DNA of 64,000 nucleotides from Haematococcus lacustris (Eukaryota > Chlorophyta > Chlorophyceae > Chlamydomonadales > Haematococcaceae). Of this stretch, positions 1-13,249 are shown piece after piece. The first letter of the stretch is position 1; each line of letters begins with the position of its first letter. Where the stretch lies: assembly GCA_030144725.1 (NCBI GenBank), contig JASKMD010000020.1, positions 1,653,631-1,717,630 on the forward strand, in the 5' to 3' direction. Below the pieces are notes generated by a model, which ran no database searches, had not been told where the DNA came from, and worked only from the letters and a program-made list of their open reading frames with translations. The position numbers and the translations under genes are program-made.

Positions 1-180
1 ACCGTATCTTGTCTCCACCACCTTGTCTCACGCACCACAGAGATGCATGCTACCGCATCCTGACACCTTGTCTCATGCACCACATGATGAGATATGCATG
101 CTAAGCTCCAACATGGAATTGCTGGGCGTACATGTGCGCTCAAGGGTGGCAGGCTTCAGGAGTAGGGTGCATGCCCGCAC

Positions 181-3100
181 CTGCTCCACCTCCTGGCACC
201 AGTAGATCTGGTTTACCACCAGGATCATCTGGCTGCTCCAGTCAAACAGCCACTTGTCCCGGGCCTTGGTGGGGTAGTCAGCCACTGAGTGCTTGAGGAT
301 GAGGCGCAGCTCATTGCGCATCTTCTGGATGATGTCGTTCATGTAGTCCTCCACCTTGTTCTCCAGGGGCAGGGGGCTGGAGAACTGCACATACTCCACC
401 CCTACGCACGACTCCATGCCCAGCCCCTTGGGACGCACACCAGGGGGCGGGGCGTCGTTGTCCAACCGCAGCTTCTCAATGGCCTGCAGCCCACAGCAAG
501 GCCAGCATTGACAGCTTAGGTAAAGCAGCAGGGGTTGGGAGGGGCGGCAGGAGGGGAGGGCACCGAGTGCAGCAAGAGGCTGCGCAGGGGTGGCAGATGG
601 AGAGGGTGCCAACAAGGGGTAGGCATGTGCTACAGTAGATCCATGTACGGCTCTTGCACGCAACCGCATGATGATGGTGAGCAGCAGCTATGCTAGGGTG
701 GTGGGTGGCATGATTCTCGCTGCACTGGGAGGCAAGCTGCAAGGTCCACCCCTGATGGTGGCCTGAAGTCCTCAGAGCTGCGAGCTGCGAGGTGCTTGCA
801 ACCCTTCCTGTGACCCAAGAGGTCTGAGAGGTCCACTGCTCTGCAAAGTGCTCCATAGTGCACTATGGTCTATAAACAAGGTGCTCCATGATCAATCAGG
901 CAGATGGGGACGCCAGGTGGGCTGGGAGGCAAGCTGTGGGGTCTACCCCTCTGCAAGGTGCGCGATGGTCTTCAGAGCTGTGTGGCACTGAGCACAGGCA
1001 GCCCAGCAGGGAGTGGGGGAGCGTACCTGGAAGCACTTTGACATATGCATCATGACGCGCGTGGGGTTATTGCCGTTTGACAGGATGTCCAGCAGGTCAG
1101 CTGTGGACACAAAGTAGAAGCGGGGGAAGGCTCGACGCTTACTCTCCATGTAGTCAGCCTGCATGGGCAACAGTAGGGGGCGGGGGCAGGTGCATGAGCA
1201 GCAGGGTGGGTGGGGTCAGACGCATGAGCAGCAGGGGCAGAGACAGGCGGTGTTGGTGCAGCTGTAAGCACATCGAGGTGGAAGTGACAGGACACACACT
1301 CGAATGCGCTGGCAGGGTCAGGGTCAGGGTCAGGGTCAGGGTCAGGGTCAGGGTCAGGGTCAGGGTCAGGGTCAGGGTCAGGGTCAGGGTCAGGGTCAGG
1401 GTCAGGGTCAGGGTCAGGGTCAGGGTCAAGGCCAGGGTCAGGGTCAGGGTCAGGGTCAGGGTCAGGGTCAGGGTCAGGGTCAGGGTCAGGGTCAGGGTCA
1501 GGGTCAGGGTCAGGGTCAAGGCCAGGGTCAGAGTCAGGGTCCAGGGTCCAGGGTCAGGGTCAAGGCCAGGGTCAGGGTCCAGGCCAGGGTCCAGCACACA
1601 CCAGGGCCTTCTCGCAGATCTCCAGCTCGCTCTGCTGCTTCTCCAGGAACTTCATGAGCCCGTCCCGGTTGCAGCAGTCCACGCAGTTCTTGATCTCCTT
1701 GAACGTCTTCAGCACCTCCTTCACCTCCTTGTCAATGGTAGCAAACCTGAGGGGTGCAGCAGCAGCAGCAGAGACAGGCAGTACAGCTGGGGTCAAGGGC
1801 AGGACAGGCTGGCCCCGCACTGATGGCGGCTAGCACCTGCGCTGCCCAGGTCACTGTGTGTTCCCTTAGCTCCCTGTCTAGCACTAAGGCAGAGGGATGC
1901 AGTGGGGCGCAGCTGTACCAGCTGTACCCCCTGCCCACCGCCTGCCCAGCTGCACCAGCTGCTGCCGCCCCCACCCTGCGCTCCTCTTCATGGCACTGCG
2001 CAGGCCAAGCGAGTGTTCCCCAGGCCCTGGAGCAGGAGCCCCCAAGCAGCACCCCAACCGTGACTGTGCTCAGTGCCTAGGGGCAAGAGTTGGAGCTGGA
2101 GCGGCACCCCAACGGTATTTTGAGCAAGTGTTAGGAGCTCCATGGCTCTGGCGCTGACGCTGTAGCCTCCCTGCCCGGCCCCTGCCCAGCCCTGGCCCGC
2201 CCTAACCATCCCCACCCTCGCCCACCTGACCGTGGCCTCAGGCAACTCCTTCTTCACCTCCTCAGAGTGGATGAACAGGGACTCCAGGTACGCCCAGGTG
2301 CGCTGGATCTCACTCATGATCTGGTTAACGTCCGCCACGTTCATCAGCTTGCGGTTCCAGCCCAGGATGTCGTCACGGAAGGTGTTCATGTAGCGGTTGG
2401 CCATCATGCCCTGGACCAGCACCTGCACCCCACCCCACAGCATCTCGCGTTGCTGGTGTCGCATGCCTCGTGACCGGGCTGGGCAGGCAGGCAGACAGGC
2501 TGCCGGCAGTGCAGACAAGCTGCAGTGGGTGAGGCAGGATGTTGCGCCCATGCCCCTCTCCCTCCCTCGTCCGTCCATCACATGGTGATAAACCTGGTAA
2601 GGGGGATTCCTCACAGACTGTAAGCCTACTGCACACAGCTACGGACAGCTTACGGCTCAGAGGACTGAACTGCAGCACAGCAAACATACCTACACCCCTG
2701 CCTCCCACTCTGGGCTTCTGCATCTTTCCTACAACCTATACCTGTATGCGTCTTGGCCCCCTGCACGGCATTGCCCTACCTGGTTGTCCTCCAGGGCCTC
2801 GAAGTCCTCATCCGCCATCTTGACCGTGAAGACCTGCGTGTCTTTGAACTGGATGAACCTGAACTCCACTCGCGACCAGGTCTCACGCAGCTTGTTCAGC
2901 GCCTGCTCCATCTTCTCCTCCTTCTGAGCGCGGTCCACAATCTCGCCCACCTGCACCACCCAGCAGTGCTTGGCTTGGGCCACTAGGAAGCAGATGGGAG
3001 GAGGGCAGGATGGGGTGAGGGCAGGAAGGGGGAAGGCAAGAGGAAAGGAAGGGAGGAGGAGAGGAGGGCCAGAGAGAGGAGATAAGTGCCTAGTAAGGGC

Positions 3101-6100
3101 CTGGCTCAGGAGGGAGGGAGATGGGGGTAGGGGCGCAGGAAGGGAGGAGGGCGGGAGGGAAGGAGGAGAGGATGGCTGGAGAGGGAAGGTACAGATTGGC
3201 GTGGCTGCACTCGCTCAAGAAGAGGGAGAAGGGCGGCAGGAGCAGGTGGTGGTAGGCAGGGGAGGGGAGGGGGTGGGTTGCTTGGCTGTACTCTGCTCTG
3301 TACTCTTTCAGTGCGCCACCGCACCTCCTCCTCAAACTTGTGCAGCTCCAGCTTCAGCAAGTCGTCCAGCTTGAAGGACGGGTCGTTGACATTGAAGCTG
3401 ACCTGTGAGGAGAGGGCAGCAGACCTGGCATGGCTCGCACTGACACCATCAAGGCGCGGGAGCCAAGCAGGCAGCCAGGCAGAGGCATGCTACTGACAGC
3501 GAGTGCTGGTAGCTGCTGACAGCGACTTGGAGGTGAAGGTGTCCCGGTGGCGTCATTGCGGCCACTGAGAGGCTGCAGCCTGACATTGTGTACAAGCTGC
3601 ATGGCATGCCTTCTGACCTGATCTCTGACCCGGGCTCACTGTGCACGAGTGTGTTCTGGCGTGAGAGCCTGATGCTGGGGCTAATGGCAGCACAGCTGCT
3701 CAAGTGCGGAATAGGGCTAGGGTTAGGGTACACAAGGGTTGGCGTTCAGGGTAAGGGTTGGTGGTTATGGTTGTGTGACATACACCCAGCGTTTCTGTGC
3801 GGCCTGTGGCCGCTGCTTCGTGAGCTGCAGGTTGAGGAGCACTTCACCGCCCACTATGTGTTCGCACTGGTCCTGTTACATCATGTCCCATGGGTAGGGT
3901 CCAACCTTGCTAGAGCAGCGCAGGTTAGGGTCAGGGTTAGGGTTGTTGGTTAGGATCAGGGTTGTTGATTAGGGTCAGGTTTAGGTTGTTGGTTGAAGTC
4001 AGGGTTAGGGTTGTTGGTTAGGTTGAGGGTCAGGGCTGTTGGTCAGGGTTAGGGTTGTTGGTTAGGGTCAGCGAGCCATGAGCCAGGATGCAACTTTGCC
4101 AAAGCAGTGCAGGTGTGCATGTACCCTGCTGTGGGTGGTGGGTCAGTGTCTGACCTGTGTGGCGGCCATGAGCTGCTCCCAGTGCCGCTCCCTCATGGCA
4201 GGCGACCGCAGGTCCGCCACCAGGGGCACGGAGGTCAGGAAGTTCTTCACTGCGTTGTCCACGCCGCGGAACACATCCTCGTCCCGCACCTGACGCACCA
4301 CACAGGGGGACACCCGCTGCCTAGCTGGACAAGGGTTAGGGTAACCCTAACCCTAACCCTAACCTACCACACAAGGGGCCAAGGGTTAGGGTTGGGGCTG
4401 GACAAGGGTTAGGGCTAACCCTAACCTTAACCTACCACACAGGGGGCCACCTCGCTGCCTAGCAGGACGACTCAACAGCAGACCGGCTGGCAGGGTGGAT
4501 TCAACCAGCGGGCTGTCTTGGCGTCATAGCTGACACCCCACGCATGCCTTTCACTTAGGCTGAAGCTGTTGAAGCTGCTCAGACCCTGACCAGACCCAGA
4601 GCACAGCGCAAACACGAGGCGCTCCCTCTGCCCCCTTACACCACCCTGTCACAGCCCGCTCCCCTGGATGCCCTCACCCTCCCCTACCCGCCTTGTGGCC
4701 CCTTGACTGCCTTATTGACCACTGCCCCCTTCACCCGCTTGATCCACTACATCGCTGCCCACTGACCAGCACCGCCTGCCCCTTGAGCCCTGCACGCACT
4801 TTCTTATGCAGCCCCTTGACCTCCTTGATGAACTGCTTGGCGCCATCTTCCATGAGGTCTGTGCGGATGTCTTGCCACAGCGTGTCACGCCAGTCGCTGA
4901 ACTGCATCTCGCACAGCATGGCGGTGTCCCACACGTCCTTCACCATGCTCACGTCCTCCAGCGTCTCGCGGATGCTCTGCAGGCCAATGCATGGACATGA
5001 CGACATAAGCATGCACGCATCGCATGAAAGCCGCCTTAACATTCCCATCGAACACTTTGACAGCAGGCAGGGTGATCAGCAAGCAGAGCAGCACGCCATT
5101 CGGGCAAGCAGGGCAAGGCAGCCTGGGTGGTCCCTCTCACCGTCGCGACAGGCTCCACCAGCTGCGCGAACTCAAAGATGGCGGCCAGTTCACGGAAGCG
5201 GTCGCACTCTGTGCGCAGCTTCATCAAGTCGCCCGCGGTGCTGTCCATCTCGGGGTATGCGTCCTCGGCGCCGGTGGCATACTTGAAGAAGGAGCGCCGA
5301 CGGAAGTCCAGTTTGTAGGTGCGCACCTGCAACATGACAGGTAGATGGATACGACCCACCGAGATTACACCACACACAGCAGCAGCAGCAGCAGCGTACT
5401 AGTGTTGACCAAGGATGTGTGCTCTCCTGGCCGGTGCCACAACAGCAGTCGTGATGCCGGACCATTGGGGCATATCAATGTCTTCAGTAGTGAACGACAG
5501 CCCGCCTCCCTGACCCAACCCATCTAACCCAAAGCCCTTTTGAGCGCAGCCCAGCCTGCCACAGCCATACTGGCTAGGACAGTGCAGCCTGCTTTGCCGT
5601 GCCAGCCCTGAGCCCCTGCCCCCAGCCGGCCTTAGCCTCACCCTGCCTGCGAAGGCCTCCAGGTCCCTCTTGATGCGCTCCACCTCGTTGGCCTGGATGG
5701 GCTCCACATCAGTCTTGACCTGAGCCCAGCAGCCAGGCACCAGCACAGCAACATCGCCACCACCACCACCACTGCTGCCAGCATATCAGCAGCCACACAC
5801 TCTTGTCTTGCAGCCACACACTCGTGTCTTGCAGCCACACACTCTTGTCTGACGAGCTCCAGTGGCCTCAGTGCAGCGATAATATGGTGGCATGACGACG
5901 TGACAGCTCCAGCAGCCATAGTTTGGGAAGCAGCCAATTAAACGGCGGCATCACACCACTACTGATGCAATGCACTGCAGGCAGTACAACCAGTATAGCC
6001 AGTAGTGTCGGTGGCAAGGGATGCATGGGAGGTTTACCAGGAGACCACCCCACGACCACCCTCCTCCCTCGCTGCATGCCTGTTGGTAATGACACATGCG

Positions 6101-9100
6101 TTTCTCCTTCAGCAAGCACCTCATGCAGCTGTGGCAGACCTGACCTGTGGCTGGGCCTTCTTGATGTCGTCCCACTTGTGAGCCACGTCATCCAGCCTCT
6201 TCTCAAACTTGGTAACCGGCATCTTGTGTTGACCCAGGTACACAAACACTTCATGCAGCTGGTCAATGAGCAGGTCAGTCTCCGCCTTTTTAGATTTGAC
6301 CTGCAGCCCAGCAGCAGAGCACGACACAGGAGGTGACATAAGGTGACATAAGGCGTGCAGGGGGGGCGCCATCAGGGAAGGCTGGGAAGGTGGGGTTGGT
6401 GAGAACAAGGCCAAGGTGGGATAAGGTACAGAATGGCGGCTGCCTGAATGAGAGCCATGGCAGGGCTGCGGGGAGGCCAAGAGTGTGGCACGGAGCAATG
6501 AGGCTCAAGCGGCACCCAGGGAGTCTAAGGATAGAGCCGTGACAGGGATTCTAGGGGAGGCTCCTGGGCAGAAGCTGGTGATGGCAGCGGCAGGCAGGCA
6601 GATGGGTGTGCTGGCCTGCAGTACGAGGGCAGGGCCTAGACCGGAGACGGCTGGACCAGAGATCTCATCATGGGTCACCATAGAGAGACAAGCAGGGAAG
6701 TCCTGAGTATGACTGGCAGCCCTGTAGGACGAAGGCTGACCTGGAACAGCGCGTCCATGACCTTCAGCAGGTTGTCAAAGTTCTTGGACACCAGCTCTAG
6801 GTTGCGGGCCAACTCCATACCATGCGCCTGCAAGCCACACCAACCAGTCAGTGTCAGGTACCCTGGGGTGGGGGTTGGGGTAGGGTAGGGTAGGGTAGGG
6901 TAGGGTAGGGTAGGGTAGGGAAGGGTAGGGTAGGGTAGGGTAGGGTAGGGTAGGGTAGGGTAGGGTAGGGTAGGGTAGGGTAGGGTAGGGTAGGGTAGGG
7001 TAGGGTAGGGTAGGGTAGGGTAGGGTAGGGTAGGGTAGGGTAGGGTAGGGTAGGGTAGGGTAGGGTAGGGTAGGGTAGGGTAGGGTAGGGTAGGGTAGGG
7101 TAGGGTAGGGTAGGGTAGGGTAGGGTAGGGTAGGGTAGGGTAGGGTAGGGAAGCAGAGTAGGTGATAGGGTCAGAGATAGGTTTACCCAACCAACCCCAA
7201 CCCTGAACCCCTGACAGTGTAGGTGAGGGTAGTGTCAAGGCAGGGTCCGATAAATGGGCGACAGGGTGAGAGGCATGGGTGGCCCCCTCACAAGCTCTGA
7301 GCTTTGCAAGGAGCAGCACAATGCTGTGCGCAGCACACTGTAGCAAGTGGCAACCCAGCAGCACTAGCAAACACGAGGCAAGCATAACAAGCAGCATACC
7401 AGCAGTCCACTCGCATGTTGTTCGTATGCTTGCCTGGTGTTGTGTGTTGTCTAGTGCTGCTAGGCTATTACTAGTGCTGTGTGTAGCTCAATGCAGCTAG
7501 TAGTAGCCCAGCCGCACTGGACAACACGCAACACCAGGCAAGCATACCAACGAGCAGGCCAGCAGCCTTGTGTGTGGCAGCTGTTTATCACACCTGCTTG
7601 TCACACCAGGCCTCCAATGCCTCCAACAGTGCAGGTCCCTCCAGCTTCATGCGGTGCAGGAAGTCGTGGGAGTCGCGCACACCCACAAAGTCCAGGGACA
7701 GGGCGGTGTCCAACTTGGGTGATCCTGCAGCGCTGTTGAGGATGACCAGCTTGCCCTGCAAGGCAGACCATGACTACGATCAGCTGCGACCTCCACAGCT
7801 GGCCCACTCCAGCAATGACGCAAGGGGTCACTACTAGGGACTGGCATGGGCCTGTGCCAACCATGGACCTGCTGCAAGCAGCACAGCTGGCCCAATCCAG
7901 TAGCACAAGGGGTGGATACTAGGGGTCCAGCACCAGAGACGGTTGCATGCAAGCGCAGTACAATGCGGCAGTACATGAGCAGCACATGACACACATGCCT
8001 ACAGCAGCTGTCAGCACTTGAAAGCGGCTGGCTTGGGCCGGGAGGAAGGAGGGCCCCTTAGTCACTGCTGCCTGAACACGACACATTCAAGACAGAGCCA
8101 GTTCAGGTCGCAGCTCATGCTGCTGACACCGCTGCCGCTGCGTTGACACCGCTGCCGCACCTGCTGCAACACGCCCAGGCTGCCAGAGGGCAGGACCAGA
8201 TCAGGCGAGCCCATGTACACGCACTCCCAGCTCAGAGTGGGCACATCCAGCAGCCAGGCGTCGTTCAGCGGCTTGCTCCCCTCATCCAGCCCGCCATACA
8301 TGAACACCTTGCCGTTGCTGTACTCCTGCAGCATGGCCTGCTGCCTCGCCGCAGGCCACACAGCCTTGCTGCCCGCCTGGTGGACAGTGCAGCGTAGGTC
8401 ATTGGGCCCAGTGACCTGCAGCACCACTAACTCAGCCAGCGTCTGATTCTGGCCCTCCGCATCGCTCGCCACCCCTCCGAACATGAAGATGGTGTTGCCC
8501 GTCGACACCGCCGACGCGCCCCTCCGGGGCAGGGGCGCGTCGCCCTTCAGCATGGGCTGCATCCAGTTCGCGACAATGGCGTCGCTGGTGTCACACATCG
8601 CAAACTCCCGGATGGGGTCCCCAGCAACGTCACCATGTAAGATGTACAAGTCGTGGTCAACAGCCACCGCGGCGTGCAAGCAGCGGCCGGTGATGGGCAG
8701 CGGCGCGAGTTGAACGGGAGGTGTCTGCTCAACTCCAGCTGAGCTGGCATCCCCTTCCTCCGCAGCTGGCTGGGCAGTGTCACCAGCAGCCTCATGCTCC
8801 GGCGGGGTCTCAACCGCCATGAGAGCAACCTCTGGATGTCGTAAGTAGGGTTTGGACTCGTGCGGGTGGGTCCAGATCCAGCCCGTCTCCCCGTCGCGCC
8901 GGAGCGTGTACATGTCATTTAATTCCGCGCCATCCGCAAGGCTGAGGCCGCCGAATATGACCATGCCGTCACCGATGACTGTTGCGGAGTGCTGCAAGCG
9001 GTCGAGGGGCAGGTCGCCGTCCGGCACGTGGCTGACCCAGCGCCAGTCTGCGCACTCGGTGTTGCACACGCTGATGCCTGACTTGTCGCCGCCATACAGC

Positions 9101-9563
9101 ACCAATTCGTGACCCAGCGTGACCAGGCTTGCCCCTTTGCGGCGGGCCGGGATGGCGCCCATGATGCGGGGCCTGACCCAGGGGTCGGCCAGCTCTGTGG
9201 TGAAGGGGCTGCCGCGGATGGGCACATAGTCAGGGGTGCCCAGCTCGTTGTAGGTGACGTAGATGAGGTAGGTGCCGGGCAGTGGGGCGCTGTAGCCCAC
9301 ATGGTACTGCCCGTTGCCCAGGTCGCTGACGTGTGCGGTGCCCTGGGCTTTGCCGTCCTTGGACACCACACGCACTGCAAAGGTGTCCCCACCAGTGTTG
9401 CGCTTCTCGTCCTGGGTGTCCTTGGCCTGAGGGGACAAACATGCAGGCACCCCAGCAACTAGTGTACTGCACTGTACTGCACTGCAGCAGCCTGCAGATG
9501 CCTGGCAGCCATACTAGGCTGGCAGCTTAGCAGAGTAATATGAACAACAACAACAACAATAGT

Positions 9564-9598
<35 letters not shown>

Positions 9599-12570
9599 CT
9601 ACAACAACACGACGCTATGTATGACACTTCTCACAGCATACCACCTTTCACCGCCCTCCTAGCATGTCTTTCAGTGGCCAGTAGTGGCTCAGCTGCTCTT
9701 GACATGCCAAAGAGCTGCTGTTGAGCATGTTCTGTGTCTTACTGACGTTTCCAGAGCCAGTGTGGAGCCAGACAAAACAGCAGCAGCCAGCCCATCTGAA
9801 GCAGTGAGTGTGGAGGCTGCTACTGCTGGTCTATGCCTCCTGGGGAAGGGTGTCGCTTGCTGCTGCATTGTCTGGCAAGGCTCAGCAGTGGTAGCCTTCA
9901 TATTTGCCCTCGCGCAGCATGCCGGCAGCAAGATGGCCTGCCCTTCAGCCTACCCACCTGGATGATGAAAGGCATCTCCAATCCAAACACGCCTTGTGCC
10001 AAGAGGCCAGGTCCGTACGCGATGCAGTTGCGCGCGGCAGTGTTTGCAAAGTAGTTGAAGCGGATCTTGTTGACAGTCCAGCCCTCGCCGTTAATGGACA
10101 CCCGCACATCCACAGACAGCGCTCCGTACATCTCGTAGTTGGGGGTCAGCACAGAGATGGTCTCCGAGTCCAACAGCTCGCCATCCACCACCACTTCGTT
10201 CTTCTCGCTGAGGCACCCAGGCCAAGAGCAGGGGTGCGGGCAGGGGGTGAGGCAAGGTCAGAGCCGCAGGGACAAAATGAGAGAATGAACGGGGCAAGCC
10301 GGTGCTGGGCATAGGGTGAGCAGCCAGAGGCAGGTACTCGCTCACTTAGGCAGGGCAAAAGGCGGAAGCACGAACAGGCACATTGCAGGTGCTACCCGTG
10401 GGCTGGCCAGGGTCAAAACAGGGTGTGATCCTCATGTCCAGGCAGCAGAATCATCTGCTAGAGGGCAGCTGCTGCACGCCGCTGCACTCTCCACATCTGG
10501 CCAGCACCGCCCTTCCCGCTGCCTCACCTGGTCCCAAACTTGACCTTGATGGCGCCGTTCTTAAAGCGCAGACCCTTGATGAGCAGCTGGGTGGAGCCAA
10601 ACACGGGCCCGCTGTCCAGCTGCATGGCCGTGCAAGCATAGGGCGGGCCGATGATGGGCGACACGTTCAGCTTCACGGTGTCGCCCAGCCAGCGGTTGCT
10701 CCAGCCCCCAAAGATCAGCAGGCAGCAAGTCTTGGGGTCAAACACCCAGGCGCTGTCCTCCCGCCCGCAAGGGGGAGTGCCGTGGTCAACTGGTGGGGTG
10801 CTCCACACCTGGCTTCCGCAATCCATCACCTCCACCGTGTTCATGAAGGCCATGGTGCCCTTCTTGCCGCCAAAGCTGAACACCTTGTGGTGTGGCACTG
10901 ACTCGATGCCGTCGCAGATGTTGTTGCAGATCTCATAGGGCAGGGTGGGGGGCTGGCAGTCCTCCCATGCCATGCTGCTCAGGTCCAGCATGTGGCTGTC
11001 GTGGAACATGCTGGACAGGTCGCGGCCGCCCATGATCAAGAGCTTGTCGTAGGTGCTGCTATTTGGGGTGATGGGGTAGATAAAGGCGCAGTGGTCAAAG
11101 CGGGGGCAGGGGCCCGTGCCCTGCAGCTTGTCAGTCAGGCACTCCCAGCGATAGCTTCCCGAACCAAAGTGCAGCAGCCAGGTGTCATTGTAGACCTGAC
11201 CGCTGCCTCCGTAGCCGCCAAAGATGAAGATACGGTTGTCGAACTTGGTGGCGGTGAAGTGCGCACGCTCCTCAGGGGGCTGGCCCTCAGGCGTGACTTT
11301 GGTCCATGCCCTCTCCTCCATGTCCAGCACCCAGACGTCATTGTACCGCACACGCTTGTTCAGGCCCCCAAACACAAGGAGGTGCTTGTCGTCCAACTGC
11401 AGCCCACACAGCCAGCCGCACGCAGCAACATTGCTGCCGGGATGCTGGGAGCTGAGAGTGGCTCCCTGAAGAGCTGCAAGGCACGGGTCCCTGCCCTGCT
11501 TTGATCACTGCGCCTTCCCCTCTACCCCAAGGAGCTGACACTGGACACAGTGACGCACTAGGAGCACCAGAAGCGCAGGGCTGGTGGCGGCCAGGGCAGG
11601 GAGGAAGGAGCTGTGGCTGCATGCTGGGAGGTGGGCTGTTTGAGAGGTGAGGCCATAGGCTGGCTGGGAGGGACAAGATGTGCGAGGTAGTGGCTGCACT
11701 GGGATGTGGTGCACGAGGTGTATCTGGACCCCAAGTGGGCATGGCAGCGGGACAGGTGGCAGGTTCAGTGACAAGCAGAGGGCACTGGATAGAAGGTGAG
11801 CACAGGCACCCCTGGTTATGGGGGCAAAGCAGTGTGCTAAGAGTTATAAGGGCTGCTCTCATCCGTGACTGACACGTCTCGGTCGGGCCTTGTCAGCTTA
11901 ATTGTAGACATTTCCCAGCCCTGTATGGAAAACTGCTAGATGACAGGCAGCTGACCATGCCTCGTCACACCTGCTGACCTGAGGACCAGACACTTGCATC
12001 GGGGACACAGGCTTCTCTGACTTTCGTGAGTGATGTGGCCTTGCAGAGTGTGTTGATTTGACACAGGTTCGTGCATATGTTGAACACCAGCGAAAGCATC
12101 CATGTAGGTAGAGCCAGGGCACAGGCAGCCTTACAGTAAGGGACTCTTGTGTGATCAAATGCCATCTGCTCAACAGCCCTTACCGCAATGGCAGCATGTC
12201 TAGCACGAGGGGGGGGTGCGTTTGAGACATCTAACAGCTTCCACCGATACTCCTCAGGCTCGCTGGTGTCAAGGTCATATATGTCGTTGAAGGCTGATGA
12301 CTTGCCTGCATGATGTCAATAGTTTGACGACAGCTTGACACCAGCAGTAGCAAGTCACATGTAAACGTAGACACTCACCGTCGACCCTGCCACAACCGCC
12401 GAAGAGCAAGAAATGCTCGCCCACGGCTGTAAACGTATGGCCTGAGCGCGCACTGGGGATGTCCCCAGACAAGGCGGGTTGCTCCCAGTAGATGCTCTGC
12501 GCCACATCACCCGCAGTACTGATCAGCTGTTGCTGCGTCGAGCCGCTAAATCCGCTGCATCGCGCACCAT
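181..12570 (-). CDS. ODA11: Outer-arm dynein alpha heavy chain, N-terminal 1545 codons (partial)
   Basis: Motor subunit of the flagellar outer dynein arm; this part is the tail, before the AAA ring. Exons read right to left: 12568-12570 (ATG only), 12379-12496, 12184-12305, 10528-11396, 9958-10207, 8161-9426, 7594-7755, 6741-6827, 6145-6300, 5642-5719, 5141-5326, 4800-4976, 4155-4289, 3325-3402, 2780-2950, 2226-2422, 1602-1746, 1027-1158, 181-483; every junction is GT-AG and in phase. Residues 1-370 hold Kelch blades (GGxGxxxVYND type), then an IPT/Ig-like segment, a filamin-type Ig repeat at the start of the 422-codon exon, a second Kelch block, and the alpha-helical stem. Kelch plus filamin repeats in a dynein tail are the hallmark of Chlamydomonas alpha-HC, and the start MSIYWE fits that protein. 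The remaining two thirds lie beyond the left edge. Introns carry large tandem arrays and a retroelement scrap. Confidence 0.95.
1313..1592. repeat. AGGGTC hexamer array in dynein intron
   Basis: Almost pure tandem AGGGTC (GACCCT on the sense strand) to about 1520, then degenerate copies. It lies in the intron between the exons at 1602-1746 and 1027-1158 and starts 10 nt after the donor of the upstream exon. Confidence 0.95.
3582..3690 (+). pseudogene. Ty3/gypsy integrase fragment inside dynein intron
   Basis: A short frame, antisense to dynein, reads [16 protein letters not shown] and then CTSVFWRE. It resembles the integrase core segment HGLPxSIVSDRDxxFTSxFW of Ty3/gypsy elements. The usual DRD around the catalytic aspartate reads DPG, no further integrase sequence is visible, and the frame soon becomes unrelated. 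It is a relic. Confidence 0.45.
3711..4440. repeat. Interstitial telomere-like TTAGGG/CCCTAA blocks
   Basis: Short TTAGGG-type runs, mixed with TCAGGG and TTGTTGG spacers, lie at 3711-3732, 3915-4072, 4331-4365 and 4381-4435. The last two invert from TTAGGG to CCCTAA in mid-array and both end in the same CCTACCACAC sequence, so they are a local duplication. They flank the dynein exon at 4155-4289. Confidence 0.8.
6881..7150. repeat. TAGGG pentamer array (54 units)
   Basis: 270 bp of TAGGG with a single AAGGG variant near 6920. It is CCCTA on the dynein sense strand and ends about 50 nt upstream of the acceptor of the exon at 6741-6827. Confidence 0.97.
9543..9608. repeat. AAC trinucleotide array
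   Basis: Tandem AAC with a few interruptions, in the intron between the dynein exons at 9958-10207 and 8161-9426. Confidence 0.9.
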
Positions 12571-13249
12571 GTTTCAAACAGCCTCAAACTGCCATGTGTG
12601 CGCAACCTGTGTGCGGACTTTAGCAGCACCGCAGCTGGTTTATGCTGCTATTGGCGCCGCAGTGGCTGCAGTCTAAGTTGTTTACGCACAAACTCACAAC
12701 ATTCGAACGAGTCAAAACTAAGCAGCCATGCATCACGTTGGCTGATGGCCAAGCATGCCTGTCAAGAGACTGCTGTTGCACAGCCTTCATTGCGGCTACT
12801 CGAGCACGTTTTGGTAGTTCTCCAAGAAGCACTGTATGTTAAAGTGCAGCCTACGTACGTGAGCCGAACGGGCAGAACCTATGACTGTTCAACCTGTGCC
12901 AAGACTGCTGCTGCTGCTGCAAATCGAAGCTCTGACTGATCAACCTACTGCTCGACATCTCCCTCAGCAGCCCAGCGGGCATCAAGTGCCAACGCAAATC
13001 CTCATTGATAGGACCTCACTAGGGTTTTTTTGTCAGTATGGAGTAAGCCCCCACACACACCCCCACACATAGTAAGCCCCCACACATACATAGTGTACAT
13101 ACATACACTAGTGCTCGACCCCTGTGACAAGGCTTCAGCTCAGATGTAGCTAGCTGTAGCATAGCTGATTTGTAAGCTGATAACAGTTGAAAAGAGCTCC
13201 GGGGCACACATTACTGTGCCATAGCCTGCTGCTGACGCTTGTATTGTTG
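12571..13249. other. Upstream region of dynein, no gene seen
   Basis: This holds the 5' UTR and promoter side of the minus-strand dynein gene. No coding pattern or clear TATA box is seen on either strand. At 13051-13110 there is a low-complexity CCCCCACACA/ACATAC tract. Confidence 0.5.

Noticed and set aside
1077..1823. Arg-Val, Gln-Gly and Leu-Thr repeat frames over a dynein intron
   Set aside because: Translation of the AGGGTC array on both strands.
3711..7150. Chromosome end (telomere)
   Set aside because: The repeats are intronic, short, mixed in unit and inverted, with dynein exons on both sides.
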